Below, in pieces: positions 32,425 through 45,164 of a stretch of DNA of 64,000 nt. Where the stretch lies: NCBI GenBank assembly GCA_026745465.1, contig JACYXH010000515.1:52501-116500 (forward strand). The letters run 5' to 3'. Origin of the DNA: Lota lota. Lineage: Eukaryota; Chordata; Actinopteri; Gadiformes; Lotidae. Position 1 is the stretch's first letter, and every line of letters begins with the position of its first letter. A model generated the notes under the pieces. The model ran no database searches, had not been told where the DNA came from, and saw only the letters and a list, made by a program, of their open reading frames with translations. A program made the translations under genes and the position numbers.

Positions 32425-32916
32425 GTGCTGCAGGCCCTTACGAGTCCATTCCCTTGTCACTTCATCATCTTCTTCGAAAGAAGGGGAGAAAAAAAAATGT
32501 ATTGTGTTCCAACGCTGGATTCATTTCGTCACGGTAAACGACAAAAAAAACCAACAAAAAAAACCTAGTCCAAAAGAATGTGCGGTTTCTTCTTCTCTTC
32601 GTCTTCAACCCCTGAAGAACATTCTGCCCATGGAAGCCCTCCCAGTAGACCTGGCGGCCACACCAGACAAACCAATGAAGAAGAAAAAAAGGGGGGGGGG
32701 GGGGGTTAACACTTGAATGACACAAGGAAGAGGGACTCAAATGAAGACGCGAAGATATCGAAACCAAACCTTTTTTATTCTTTGCCCGTTTACATTATTT
32801 TCCGAGAGGAAGGGATGGTGAAACTTGAGTGCCACTTCCTGCCCTCTGGAAGTAAGAGGGTGATGGATCAAGATGGCGGAGGACGTCTGCATGAAGCGAT
32901 CAGGCGAGGACGGGGC

Positions 32917-32942
32917 GGGGGGGGGGGGGGGGGGGGGGGGGG
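32917..32942. repeat. Poly-G run (26)
   Basis: Uninterrupted G26, 493 bases after the braf stop codon. Confidence 0.95.
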
Positions 32943-32998
32943 AGAAGAGGACGTATCTCAGCCTCCTTGTCGAAGAGAACGGAAGATCAGTGGGAGTC

Positions 32999-33028
32999 AC
33001 TTCCTGTGTAGTGGGCTACACAGGAAGT
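32999..33028 (+). repeat. 13-bp perfect hairpin, 4-base loop
   Basis: ACTTCCTGTGTAG, then TGGG, then its reverse complement. It lies in the probable braf 3' UTR. Confidence 0.9.
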
Positions 33029-33721
33029 AGCCCCCTCCCTCCGTCCCACTACTGTAACTCAGCCCTGGCTTTTCTAGATGTTTCCAGGCACTAGTAACGT
33101 TTCTGGCCCCTGACGAGAGCTAAAGATTATCGGAAGTGTTGAAGGATTTTAAGTATTTTTGCAGGTTTTGAGGTTTTAATTTTAATTTTTACAATGTTTT
33201 TGTTTAAAGAGGAGAAGAGAGGGTAGCTATTTTAATTATCCACAAGGAAGGGCTTTTAACTTCCTTCACTACCACCCTAAGATGCGTTTATCAATTTGTA
33301 GTTTTAAGCACCGCCTTTTGACCAAACTCCCGAAGTACGGTATTTTGCCATCACTTTTGTTTCGGTAAAATACGATTTTTGTGTTGAAATGTCACAAATC
33401 ATATCATAGAAATGATGGTATGATTTTAAATATAAGAATACATATTATCAGTTTCACTACGGAGCTATTGGCAAGAGGCCTTACCAGTGCCTGTGGCTTC
33501 TAACAGAGTAAACGCAGTCCTTCTACTCCAACCACTGATCATAAGGGTTTGGAGGAAAAACAATTTTGTGTTTAGTTTTTTTTATATCCATGGTCACCGA
33601 CTGAGAAATAGGGGTTCTGTGATTGCTGGACCCATGATTGCTGGACCCAAGATGCTGCTACTTTTCCCCACCACCCGGGCCTATTGTTGTATTTCATCAC
33701 AAGTAGAGCGTACTTGTGGCT

Positions 33722-33749
<28 letters not shown>
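33722..33749. repeat. Poly-C run (28)
   Basis: Uninterrupted C28 in the probable braf 3' UTR, followed after a T by eight more C. Confidence 0.95.
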
Positions 33750-33752
<3 letters not shown>

Positions 33753-34046
33753 CCCCCCAGCTTGGCTGCGTCGCCTGAATTTGAACGTTAACTGAGATTT
33801 TCTTATTTTCATTTTTATTTTGTATTATTTATACGCCAAATCCCACCCCTCCTCCACTTCATCGCTGACACAAAGCCGAGGTGTTATTTTATTTTATTTT
33901 ATCGTTACTGCACTCCGCTTAAAGAACAGCAAAAAATAAAAAGCTGACCGTAAAGGCCGCAACTTGACCTGCTGAAGAATAAGAGACTGGTCCTTGAGAA
34001 GTAACGTGATCGAAGTTTGGTCCTTTTTTGTCACATTTTTACTTTA

Positions 34047-34204
<158 letters not shown>

Positions 34205-34503
34205 GTACTTTTTACCATTCCAATGTGTGTCGTAGGGTTGGAGAGAATACAGGTTTCTTTCCTTTTGTTTTCGGTTGCCTTTTTGTTTTCTGTCGCCAGG
34301 CAGGCCTGCGGATATTGACTTTATTTATGAGTTGTTTTTTTGTTGTTTTTAATCCGTTTTTGTTCTTAAAGTGCGCTTTGTTATTGTTTTTTTTTAGCTA
34401 TCCCGTCTTTTCTTTTGAAGCTTGTTTGGTCTTTGTGACTTGTGTACTTGCACTTTGTAGGGATTGAAGCAAAATGAATGAGTTGCCTTTTTTTTTATTG
34501 ACA

Positions 34504-34509
34504 AATAAA
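34504..34509 (+). other. braf: Candidate braf polyadenylation signal
   Basis: AATAAA in ACAAATAAATTGTGACAC, followed by GT-rich sequence (TGTTGTGATGAG) about 15-25 bases on, as expected for a downstream element. Other hexamers at 33935 and 36089 are alternatives. Confidence 0.5.
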
Positions 34510-36094
34510 TTGTGACACAATGTTGTGATGAGTCGATGACCCTTAAAATCTATTTCTCTCATGCGTGCGTCATCCGAAGGAGCTGAACTGTGAATATTCT
34601 GCTGCTAAGGCCAAAGTCTAGGATACCTTTTCAAGTGTGTTTTTAAAATTGTACACTATCACCGCCATCGACCCTTCTTTTATAGAATGGAAAAATATCC
34701 CCAAGTTATCCTTGCTTGAGAACGGGTGACGCAACATCTCGGTGGGGGGCTGTCCAACGGTGGCTTTCCCCACAGACCCTCCGTTAAAGGATAACTATGC
34801 TGCGCTTTGTGTAAAAACATCCTCCAATGCTCTTGTTACGCTGACAAAATCGTTCGCTTTTTAAGCGTCTGGAAATGGGAAAGAAAATTTGATTTTGTCA
34901 GGGTACCAAGATTAGTCCAAACTCTAAAAAAGATGAAAATACATATTCTCTGGATCAACTTCAAAACAAGTTCTTTGAATTGAACAATAGAAAAGGACTT
35001 ACTTTTTGTCAGAAACTGACACATTTCAACCGAACCAGCAATTTGATTTCAAGGCCTATTTGGGCCAGCATGCTCAAAATGGAGCTCTAGCGTGCAGTTA
35101 AACTTTAACTGCTCATTGTGCGAACGCCATCGCAAGCCTCCCACCTCCTTAGCATTGCTGTTTTTGCGTTTTTGTCGTTTTGCCCAGCTTCACAATTTCA
35201 CAATGAACTGTCCCCCTACTTGGAAGGATTTCAGTACAACCCTGTATCTCGCCTCACCTCTATTGGTGTCTCACATTCTCAAGGTCAAACGATGACATCA
35301 CCAAGGTCACAATATGGACCCTGAAGAAAACGCTTTTATTTGTAAAAATTTTTTTTTCATGTATGTTTTTTTTTTTTTATGACATGTTACTGTCATTATA
35401 AGTTATTATCCTACCTTTTGGGGAGATGTTTTAAAATAAGAATAACCCTTTGCTCTGGGAGTCACAGAAGTGCTAAAATAGTTTTGTTGTGGGGGGGGGG
35501 GGGGGGGGGGGGTCTCCACGAAGCACCTCAACTTTATATGGGCTCCTTCTCACACACTATTATGTATAATCTTTAGTGTTTGACTCCACCCACTCTGAAC
35601 CCACTCCTCTTCTTCCTCCATTAATTTTCATCCCTCCACATTTCCAACTGTCCTCTTTGCCTGCACCTTAAAACCCAAACAATCCCAGTTCTTACCTGAA
35701 GAACTATCATTTAAAAAAGAAATGGGAGCTTTTTTCACCTGTATATAGCTGTACAAAGGAAATATTGTCCAGTTTGCTAGCAGGCATGGAGATTACAAAT
35801 GGAATGAGATTTTAAAATGGCGTGACAAAGACATAAAAATGACATTTTGATAGGTAGACCTGAGGAAAAAAAGGTTTCAGTGTAAAAAAAAATGATATTT
35901 AAGGTTGTATCATATGGAGAAAGAGCTTAATGTATTTGTTGTGAATATCAAAAACTGATATATTAAAGAAGTGCATGAAAACCAATTACATGCGTGGTCA
36001 CTGACTGTGTGGAAACATTAATATGGACATTATTAATGCTAAATTAAATGAACCTGAATGAGACAGAACGTGTCATGTTTTTATGTTTAATAAA
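34510..36094 (+). other. braf: Possible extended braf 3' UTR
   Basis: AT-rich sequence with many T runs, a G22 run (35491-35512) and a further AATAAA at 36089-36094. Mammalian BRAF-X1 transcripts have a very long 3' UTR, so extension to here is plausible. No coding exon was found. Confidence 0.4.
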
Positions 36095-36615
36095 TTATAT
36101 TTATCTGTTAATTCCATCAAACAAAAAAGGTGCTGTATGATATCATCTTCAAAAACATTTTAAGACTCATGCAACATTTGAGTATTAAAACTAAAATATA
36201 TGGTCTATATGGATGTTGACAATTACACTAATTTCATATTTGATTTAAAATCACATGACATGTGATGCTCTAATATGTGTGGTATGGTTATTACACATTT
36301 TTTTTTTTACATATTATAATGGTTTATTGGCTTCTCATCTTATTACAACTTACAGACCCAATGTAAGAAATGTCATGAGCCCTTTTTGGTGTAATACCAC
36401 ACTTTCACCAACAGGTGTCATCCTCACACAGTAAATGCTTGTTTCAGGTGAGAAATTTAGACTCGTAAAAAAGATACCAGTGGATTTTAGTGTTACGTGG
36501 GTACTTAACTTACTAAATAGAAACTATATTGTACGGAGGTTGTACCGTCAAGTTACAGCTGTTGGCCCATTTCTAACTGAATATAGTTAGAAATAATATT
36601 CCTAGCTGAGCCAAG

Positions 36616-36804
<189 letters not shown>

Positions 36805-36953
36805 TTTACACAGGCCGTTGAATTTAGCTCATTGTTGTCGTGCTGTGAACCAAAATGTTAACGGCCACTCAGTGAAGAGAAGAAATGTCATTTAGTTTAC
36901 AAACAACACGCTCCTCAGAGGAAAGACCGAGGGATTCACTCCCACTTCAATGG
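36805..36953 (+). repeat. Dispersed duplication, copy A
   Basis: Shares a largely identical tract with 40006-40163, including TTTAGCTCATTGTTGTCGTG, CCAAAATGTTAA and GAGGGATTCACT. It directly follows a GT repeat. Confidence 0.9.
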
Positions 36954-38685
36954 TAAGTTATGATCTGGGCAGCTGGGAAGAGATGGATGGCCCCTGTCTA
37001 TTTGACAGAGGGATCTGGAGCTGTGGCGGGAATCTGAAATGTAAGAAAACCCCAAAACAAAAGGGACGAAAATAGAGAAGAAATACGCCCCCAATTGGTG
37101 ATTGGCCGAAGGATCAGCCCAAAGGCATTAACCGTGAAGAAGGAAGCACTGAACAGGTAGGGCGATGCATGGCGTGCTGGCGAATTTTAAAAGTTGTATT
37201 GTATACATGTTTAACTTGTGTGCAGCGTTTATACATATCAATCCAATATACTGAGGCGTTTTATGCACCATTCATGCTACTTTATGCACTGGCCCGTTTC
37301 ATATAGAATACGATAAACATCAAACGAATCCAAGAAACGCAATTGTTAAGGCATAGGCCTATACAGAACATACAAATATGCATGGCATATACAACTCAAT
37401 AGGGTCCAATTGTTTTAACATATAAGGCATGCAACTTTTGACTCCATATTGAGATAAGGTGGAGAATGTGAGGGTCATACGGATTTATTTTACAGCAGTT
37501 GTAAAAAAAAAAGCTTAAGCATTGCATTTATACTTCCACCTTGTCAAAGCAACTGTGGCAGTATCACACTCATTCTCTGGGTTTCATCTCATTGTGAACA
37601 AAGGTTACCACAATGCAGCTTTTATGATTTTGATCAATGATGACATCTTTTTAAAATGTTTTCTTTCTAAAGCTTATCCTGTGTTGTTTTTATTATCCGG
37701 GGGTCAAAAGCAAGGTTATCTGGTAACCTCCGGTTGTGTTTTTCTTTGTGTATGTGAGCTGTGAGATTACATGGCATTTATACATAAAGAAAGAGTGGGG
37801 AAATTATGCTGTCTGCCTTTTACGGCTGACAGCATCGCTAAAGGTTAAGTTCTGTGGGCTTAATACTAAATCTTCTCTACATATTCTTGATACGTCTTAT
37901 TTTAAGTAAGCCAAATATTATCTTTTCTAGCTTATTGTTGTTGTTAAATTGAGTTGGTGGACAATGTTTTTTGTTGTAATTCCATGAACAGATTATTCAA
38001 ATGGTAGCTTTTTATTTTTAATAAGGCACGCATGCGCAAAACAAAGCCGGCTCTGTGAGACAAATAAACATGTATTAAACTTAAGAAGAAAATGTAACAA
38101 AAGGGGTCCAATGGACAGTATGTCTGTACAATCAGTGTTCAATTCGTGGATAAGGTAGAAGTGTGCAGTGGGGGATGTTGTGGCCCCCAAGTCCTGCCCA
38201 CTGGCCATCCTCCGACATTGACCAATGAGAAGGGCCGTCAAAGTCTGTTGATTCATTTAAATTCTTTGACAAACCAACCAAAGCTGACCGGGCAATTTCC
38301 CTTTAACGACAAGCCACACATTGTCACCGTTGAGGTTCAATATTTACTGTTTCGGACCCATTCGACTTTAAAATGTGCTCCAGCTGTTAAATGGGCCCCC
38401 CCAGTATTGTATACATTTTAACGTCAGCACAGTCACAATATGTGCTCAAAGAGCAACTCTGCCTCTCGCTTTCCAAAAAATCGATTATAAGGCCATTTGC
38501 TTCGCAAACGTCTCCATTGTGACACCTCTTTGCATGCTTAATGAACTACACCTCCTCCTTCCATCCTGGCCTGTGTTGATCTCTTTATCCCATCTGTATT
38601 CAACAGAGTGAGAGAGGAAAGAGTGAGAGGGAAAAGAGAGAGGAAGTGAGAGAGAGGAAAGAGAGAGGAAGTGAGCGAGAGAGTG

Positions 38686-39560
38686 ACAATAATAATAGAA
38701 TAACCTTTATTTTATATAGCACGATTCATATCAAGATATGTCATGGTAAAACAAATACGAGACAATAATCCGATGAAAAATAAAGCACAGTTAATGCAAC
38801 ATTAACAATTGGAAAAAGGGCATATGCATCATGGGTAGTGTGTAGGAGCTTTGATACTCTGATCACTGTGGTTGTTGGTAAAAGGTGTGTTTTGAGCCAT
38901 GTGTTTTGAACCTCCACTCTTCCACTTTCCCCCCATGTCCGCATGTGAGTTATTCCACAGTCGCCGGGCAACGCTCGAGAAGGCTTGGTTACCAAACGTA
39001 CAGCGCCCGGGTATGTGGAGTGGTGAGTAGGCCTTGACCTGCTGACTTGTTGTATGTGGCACTTGAAGCTTAGAGATGCATTAGGGGACCAAGTCATGGA
39101 GGGCTTTGATAACTTACAGCAGGCTTTTGAATTGAATTCTAAACAAAAGCTAACAATAGGCTTTCGAATTGAATTCTAAATATAAACGAACAGCAGGGTT
39201 TTGAATTGAATTTATAGGGGATTGGTGAGCCGCTACAGACGTAATGGGGAGGATGTTTACTTGTCCTGGTAAGGATTCTGGCTGCAGAGTTTTGAACATG
39301 TTGAACGTTAGTCTAGGATTCAAGAGCTCCTGTAAGCAATAAAAACTAACAGCAGGCCTTTGAATTAAATTTATAGGGGATTGGGAGCCTGCCACAGGCG
39401 TAATGTGGTGATATGTCCTTGTCCTGGTAAGGATTCTGGCTGCAGAGTTTCGAACATGCTGGACGTTAGTCTATGATTCAGGGGCCCCTGTAAGCAACGC
39501 ATTGCAGTAGAGTCTACTGCAAAAAGAATGCCTTTGTGTTCTATTTGTCTCGGAGATCCT
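38686..39560. repeat. Degenerate teleost interspersed repeat with internal 158-bp duplication
   Basis: Starts AATAATAATAGAATAACCTT then TTTTATATAGCAC, and continues with phrases such as CTGGCTGCAGAGTTTTGAACA and GTAAGCAACGCATTGCAGTA. Such phrases recur in many fish genomes in one long repeat family (recognised by eye; family name not certain). The tract with TTGTCCTGGTAAGGATTCTG occurs at 39261 and again at 39419, a 158-bp direct tandem repeat. Confidence 0.6.
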
Positions 39561-40005
39561 TTCTCCTCCGTCCACAGCACTTTTCCCCATGTGCTCCTGC
39601 GATCAGGAGGGTGAACATGGGGGATTTAAAAAGGGAGGTGGAGAGGCGGGAAGGGGTAAGAAATGTGTCTTCCCTCCATCCACTTTCCGGCACCTTGCTT
39701 TAAAAAAAAAAAAGCAATTCTCTCATCGTTTGGGGGCAGGGGGCTGCGGTGTCCGTGGGGGGAGATGAGAAGGGAGAAAACACAGTGGATCTTTATCTAA
39801 TTGAATGCAGAGAAGAAGGAGGAGAAGAGAAGGTCATGGAGGCTCACGGTCACGAGCCAGGGAGACAATCCAGCTCCTGCGGTGAGTTACGTTAATCATG
39901 CACCTGTGTGTGTGTATGTGCCTGTGCGTGTGAGTGTATATGTGCCTACGTATGTAAGTACGTACTGTATGTACGTATGTGTGCGTGTGTGTCACAGTCT
40001 CAGCG

Positions 40006-40163
40006 TTTGCACAGGAGGGCCGGCGTTGATTTTAGCTCATTGTTGTCGTGCTGTGAACCAAAATGTTAATGGCCACTCAGTGAAAAGAACAAATGCCATT
40101 GAGTTTACAAACACAACATGCTCTCCAGAGGAGAAACAGAGGGATTCACTTTGACCTCAATGG
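40006..40163 (+). repeat. Dispersed duplication, copy B
   Basis: Partner of 36805-36953 in the same orientation. It also lies directly after a degenerate GT/GTAC-rich stretch (39905-39992). Confidence 0.9.
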
Positions 40164-40697
40164 AAAGCAAAACTTTTTTATTAAAATGTGAGTGACTTTG
40201 TTTTTTAGTAAATGAAATGGATTGCACCTCATAACACGTTTCCATTTCGTAGCCACCACATACCATCCAGAGCGTACGAACGCGACTTGTTTTGTTGTTG
40301 TTGTTTTTGTGTCGCTATGGTAACAATTAAACAGACCGAAGGTGTCTAAGACCTTGGCAGTGTGGTTACACACCAATTCGCCCCATGTTAGACCCCATTT
40401 GACAATTCTTCTATTAGTTATTACAGATGAACTATATCACGTCGGTTCATTATCGCGGACGAGGGAAAAGCTCAAAAATCCCTGATGTCATATTGCTTAA
40501 GAACGTTCTGTGACTTCCTGTCCTCTTGTCGGACTTCACCTACAGGAGGAGACAACATGGTCGTCAGCCGGGAGAGACTGTTACGATGGTTCGATCCCCG
40601 CGACCGACCTTTAACCTTCGGTGTCTTCAGGAGTAAAAATGGTGGCGAGGTGTCCCGAAGCCTTGGGCTACAGCCGCTGTCCATGGTAGCGCTGTCC

Positions 40698-40723
40698 TTA
40701 CAGTAGGCTGTAGCCTACTGTAA
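40698..40723. repeat. Near-perfect palindrome, 12-bp arms
   Basis: TTACAGTAGGCT, GT, then its exact reverse complement. Confidence 0.9.
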
Positions 40724-43037
40724 CGTCATCGTAGACGTTTGGGTTCTGTTTTGATCTTTTACAAACTGACACATTTCAATGTTTTTTCACCCTTTCAAAA
40801 CATGTGTCGAACTAGGCCTGATCTGGCCTGAGTTTTGCCTTGTTTCCTGTTTCTCTTTGAATACGTTTATGTCTACAGCGGCCAGTCTACAACCTTTGCT
40901 ACTACTACTGCTGGCTGGAGTTTTTTTTGCACAAAATAATCGTATTCAACAATCATTTATTTAAACTAAAAACGTTTCATCAAATAGCTACTATTCAAAT
41001 AAAATTGTCACATGTATAGTTTCACACTGACTACCATTTAACTCTGTACTTTGTCGAGAGATTCTAAAAGACCAGAGAATAACGGCCCCCGGGGGTCGGC
41101 AAACCTCGCAGCGAAGAACCTCTCTCCGTTTGCCCTCCAGTACGCCGACTGAACCGGCTCTCTCTGATACTCTATTCCTCCAGTCAGACCAGCTGGGCCA
41201 AAGCATGCGGTTCATGAGGTGGATCGCCCCGCGCCCCTCAACACATCTCCTGCTGCCGCGGTGCCAGCGGTGCGGGATTTATGTCCGGTACGAACGGGCC
41301 AAGCCCCGCGAGGGAGACATTGAAACAATTCAGACGAGACTTTCCCGGATGCGTTTCGAAAGGGTCGACGACACATCGTGGTGGGGGGTGGCGGGGGTGG
41401 CTGGTGATGAGCAGTGAACCATGCCAGTGCCTCCGTAATGTCAGATGGGCTAGCGTCCAACGCAAGCTAACGGCTGACCAGTTAGGACAGCGGCACTCTG
41501 AAGGCTCAATTACACACCGCTGTGTCCAAGCATATACGGGAAGATCTGTGCAGATCCAGGTCGCAACTCTGGCCGTCTGCGCATGCACAAGGATCATTTT
41601 TGAAAATATAGTATTTTCTCTGCATTTTGGCCTCCCATCCACACATTTTTCCGCATGGAGTTTTTTGAACAACATAAGTCTGGGGCCATATTTGGAAATA
41701 AATTGCTGCCCAGCCAAGGCCAGAGTGGTATTCATTGTGAAACCAAACGCAAACTTCCATATCTGGATTGTCTCACAAGGCTTATAGACTTCTGCATCAA
41801 TTCTCAAAACAGCCCAGAGCAAATTCTTCACTAGGTACACGGTGTACAATAGTAACGCGAGCTGGCACGTCAATTCAATCTTTGAAAACAAAGTAATTGG
41901 TTCGTTTTAACAGCTGGATGGCGCTGAAGCGACCAGCTTTTACCAAAACATTGTTCAACGCAGATATTTTGTGGATGTAAATGTTTATTACACCTCGGAT
42001 ACACAAAGCAACTAACGAGATAAGGACATGCATACGGATCATAAGCATATCTTCAAAAGCACATTGCGACCCTAGGAAGTAGGTAAAATCACATCAACGT
42101 GACCTAGAAACAAAGTTCAATAAGTCGTCGTTGACTACCGTAAATATGATGTTGCGAAATAAGCTCCCGTCTCTATACCTTAAATGTATGTGGACGTAGC
42201 CAATAAATATATCAACTCGAAGATCCGCGTAGTGTCGCAAACGCGTTGTACACATAACTGTAACTTCACCTTCAGACTACTGTCTCTCCTTGTGTTTAGA
42301 CTGTTGTAGTTAAAGGCATGGGCCTTAACTAATGAGTGTGGTGGCGAGGCAAGCTCAATGGCCAGTGCTCATTGGAAGCCTACAAGGGTCAGGGGTCAAC
42401 TGATACAGCAGTCCTGATGTATAACTTGCTGTAACATTTCACCTTGCCAGCATGTTAGCGGGCTCACAGGCCCAGATATGTAATCATTATCTGATTAACT
42501 ATTCGGTTAGTGGACCTGGGAACACTCTTTAACTAGTTTTAGTTGTAATTATTTCAGTTAAGCCCTCTGTCCTGTCTGATTTGGTTTCCCCGTCGTTTGT
42601 TTCTGTGGGTTGATTAGTTATGTGTTGTGTGTGGTTGTGTTGATTGCTTCAGCAGGTTGATGCTGATAAATAGATAAACGCCAGTGAGAACTGTGATTTA
42701 TATGTCCTGCTTTATTTACAAAAATACCCCTTCAATGCATCTCCATAAGAATCAGCGCACAATATAAACCCTCTAGATTGAATAATAGTTATTTTCTCAT
42801 CTGAAAATGTGAGTCAAAATGAAACACTGGGTGAGTTCAGTATTGTAACAAACAAAAAGACACCCCTAGGCAGTCGTGACACAACAACTGTGTGTGTGTG
42901 TGTGTTTTCCCACATGAGACTGACTACATATTACATATCTATAGAGACGTACAACCAAAGTCACTCACACGTTGTCAACGCCTATTTCCGACAGAATCTG
43001 GCGGAGTCGGTGGCGACGCCAAAATGGAGCTGTCAAG

Positions 43038-43038
<1 letters not shown>

Positions 43039-43073
<35 letters not shown>
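43039..43073. repeat. Poly-G run (35)
   Basis: The longest uninterrupted G run in the window. Confidence 0.95.
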
Positions 43074-43074
<1 letters not shown>

Positions 43075-43309
43075 TTGGGAGTTGACATCGAATAGCTAGG
43101 GGGAAGCCACTTGTCACGCTTGCAAAAAGAACTGGGCTACTTCGATAAACCCATCCGCACACCTCGGAGCCTCATCCCTCAAAGCTATCACAGCTGACGC
43201 GACGCTACCAACTTGACTACGTTCATGTGTTTGTTTTTGGTTTTTAAGCTTGTGGTCTCTAATGTGGATATCGGGATACTGTTGGTGGGGTATTTTTGCA
43301 CCAGAGAAC

Positions 43310-43342
<33 letters not shown>

Positions 43343-44149
43343 ACCTTGGATGTGTGTGTGAGGTTTGATGTGCAGCCACATAAATGATTTTGAAAGATTT
43401 TTAGGTTTCCTCAGCAACATTTCTCTCCTGAAGATGGAGAAGAGAAACTTGCTCGAGTTTTATAGTTATCTACCCATCAGTCATATCAAGAACAAATATA
43501 AATCAATACCAATCATGATTCTTTTTTTTCTTTCCCTTTCTTTTCTTTCTTTCCTTCTCTTACACTATGGTAATATGTTGAGTGTTCACATGCATCCAGA
43601 TGGATTCCTGTAGACCCCTATTCTAAAGCTGGGTGTTGTTGTTTGTTGGTGCAGTGGGGATCCACCTTTTTTTTGGAGCGATTGAACAGAGATTGAACAG
43701 TAAATCTTTACAAACAGCTTTGAAAGCAGGAACAATAAAGTCTGCCACCAGAACAGCAGGTTTCTTAAACACTCGGTCTGACACGGACTAACTTTTTTAA
43801 ACAACTTAGAAGAAACACACAAAAAACACAAATAAACCAGAAATGGCCTAGAATATGTTAGCAAAGCAATATGCACACGTGAAGACCGAAATATGGTAAT
43901 GCAGAGCTTCAAAGGACAGCCTGCTGGCTGCCTGGCGATGGACCGCATGCCTCTCTTCTCACTGTTGGACATCCCTAAAAAACAATAATGATTCATTAGA
44001 AACCGCTTGCATTTTCAATCACTCTAATTCATTTTCTTCAGTAATTCTCTACAATAACCAACATGGATGTTGGTTATAGTGGGAGCTGCACCGTCACTGA
44101 TGGTTTGCAGCCAATTGCAAATCGTTGTCACAGTTTTGCTAGTTGGCTG

Positions 44150-44470
44150 GGTGGTGCCACTATTCAGCGGGTTAGTCACCATGCTGCTGGTCAGCTGATT
44201 AGCCAGCAGGCCACTGGTCAGCTGGTTAGCCACCAGGCAACTGGTTAGCCACCATGCTGCTGGTCAGCTGATTAGCCAGCAGGCCACTGGTCAGCTGGTT
44301 AGCCACCAGGCAACTGGTTAGCCACCATGCTGCTGGTCAGCTGATTAGCCAGCAGGCCACTGGTCAGCTGGTTAGCCACCAGGCAACTGATTAGCCACCA
44401 ATCCACAAGTTGGTCACTACGTCAATGGTCAGCTGGTTAGCAACCAGGCTGCTGGTCAGCCGGTTGGCCT
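44150..44470. repeat. 73-bp minisatellite (CTGGTCAGCTGRTTAGCCA family)
   Basis: ATGCTGCTGGTCAGCTGATT starts at 44181, 44254 and 44327, a 73-bp period. Each unit is itself three related parts of about 24 bp beginning CTGGT. Edges are diverged. Confidence 0.93.
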
Positions 44471-44925
44471 CCTGCTGGTCCCGGTCTATTTTCTGCGTCT
44501 GAAGGCAACAAAGGGCCTGGCCATGGCTCTGGTGACAGAGAACTGCATGCCTCGCGTCTCCCTGGTGGACATCCCAACAAAACAGTCATGGTTCTTTAGA
44601 AATACTAAGCTGCTTCGCCACTGGGCCTCTGGTCAGTTGGTCAACTATATATTCATGTATATATTCAATTCATGGTTTCTTTCTATTGTATGCCCCAAAT
44701 CATCCTCTACAAAAAATGCCATGGGAACACTTGTTTTATCGGTGGCAATTTCGCTCTCTCCCGCTCCAGACTCCAGTGAACTATTCCTGGCCCAAATCAC
44801 CAGATTCGCCCTAACGCCATAAAGACGTAGTTTTCAAAATACAAAAACTAAAAGTGATACACCATTTCATGCCCTTTTACAAAACTAAATGTATGTATGA
44901 GATGGACGATAAGACAAACAAAACA

Positions 44926-44940
44926 CCACCAGGGGGAGTA
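44926..44940 (+). promoter_or_regulatory. Possible CTCF binding site
   Basis: CCACCAGGGGGAGTA matches the forward CTCF core (CCACCAGGGGGC) at 11 of 12 positions. Motif evidence only. Confidence 0.35.
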
Positions 44941-45136
44941 GTTTACATATAATTCACAGTCAGTATCATATGTAAAAATAAATTTACTAAATTGTGAATT
45001 GAATACAAGCAACAAACGTTACACCAGCACATAGCATATCATGATCATTTTCACTTTGAAAAGTGAACATGATATGATGCTATGACATGCTAACCACTGT
45101 ACTGTGACACCCCAGTCATAAATAAATCATATTATG

Positions 45137-45164
45137 GACTATTTACCATAAGTGGTAAATAGTC
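45137..45164. repeat. 12-bp perfect inverted repeat
   Basis: GACTATTTACCA, loop TAAG, then the reverse complement. Confidence 0.88.

Noticed and set aside
41238..41891. 217-codon minus-strand open frame
   Set aside because: It is the longest non-microsatellite frame outside the genes, but no domain, signal or splice context was recognised, and overlapping frames on the other strand are similarly long. It may be a decayed repeat.
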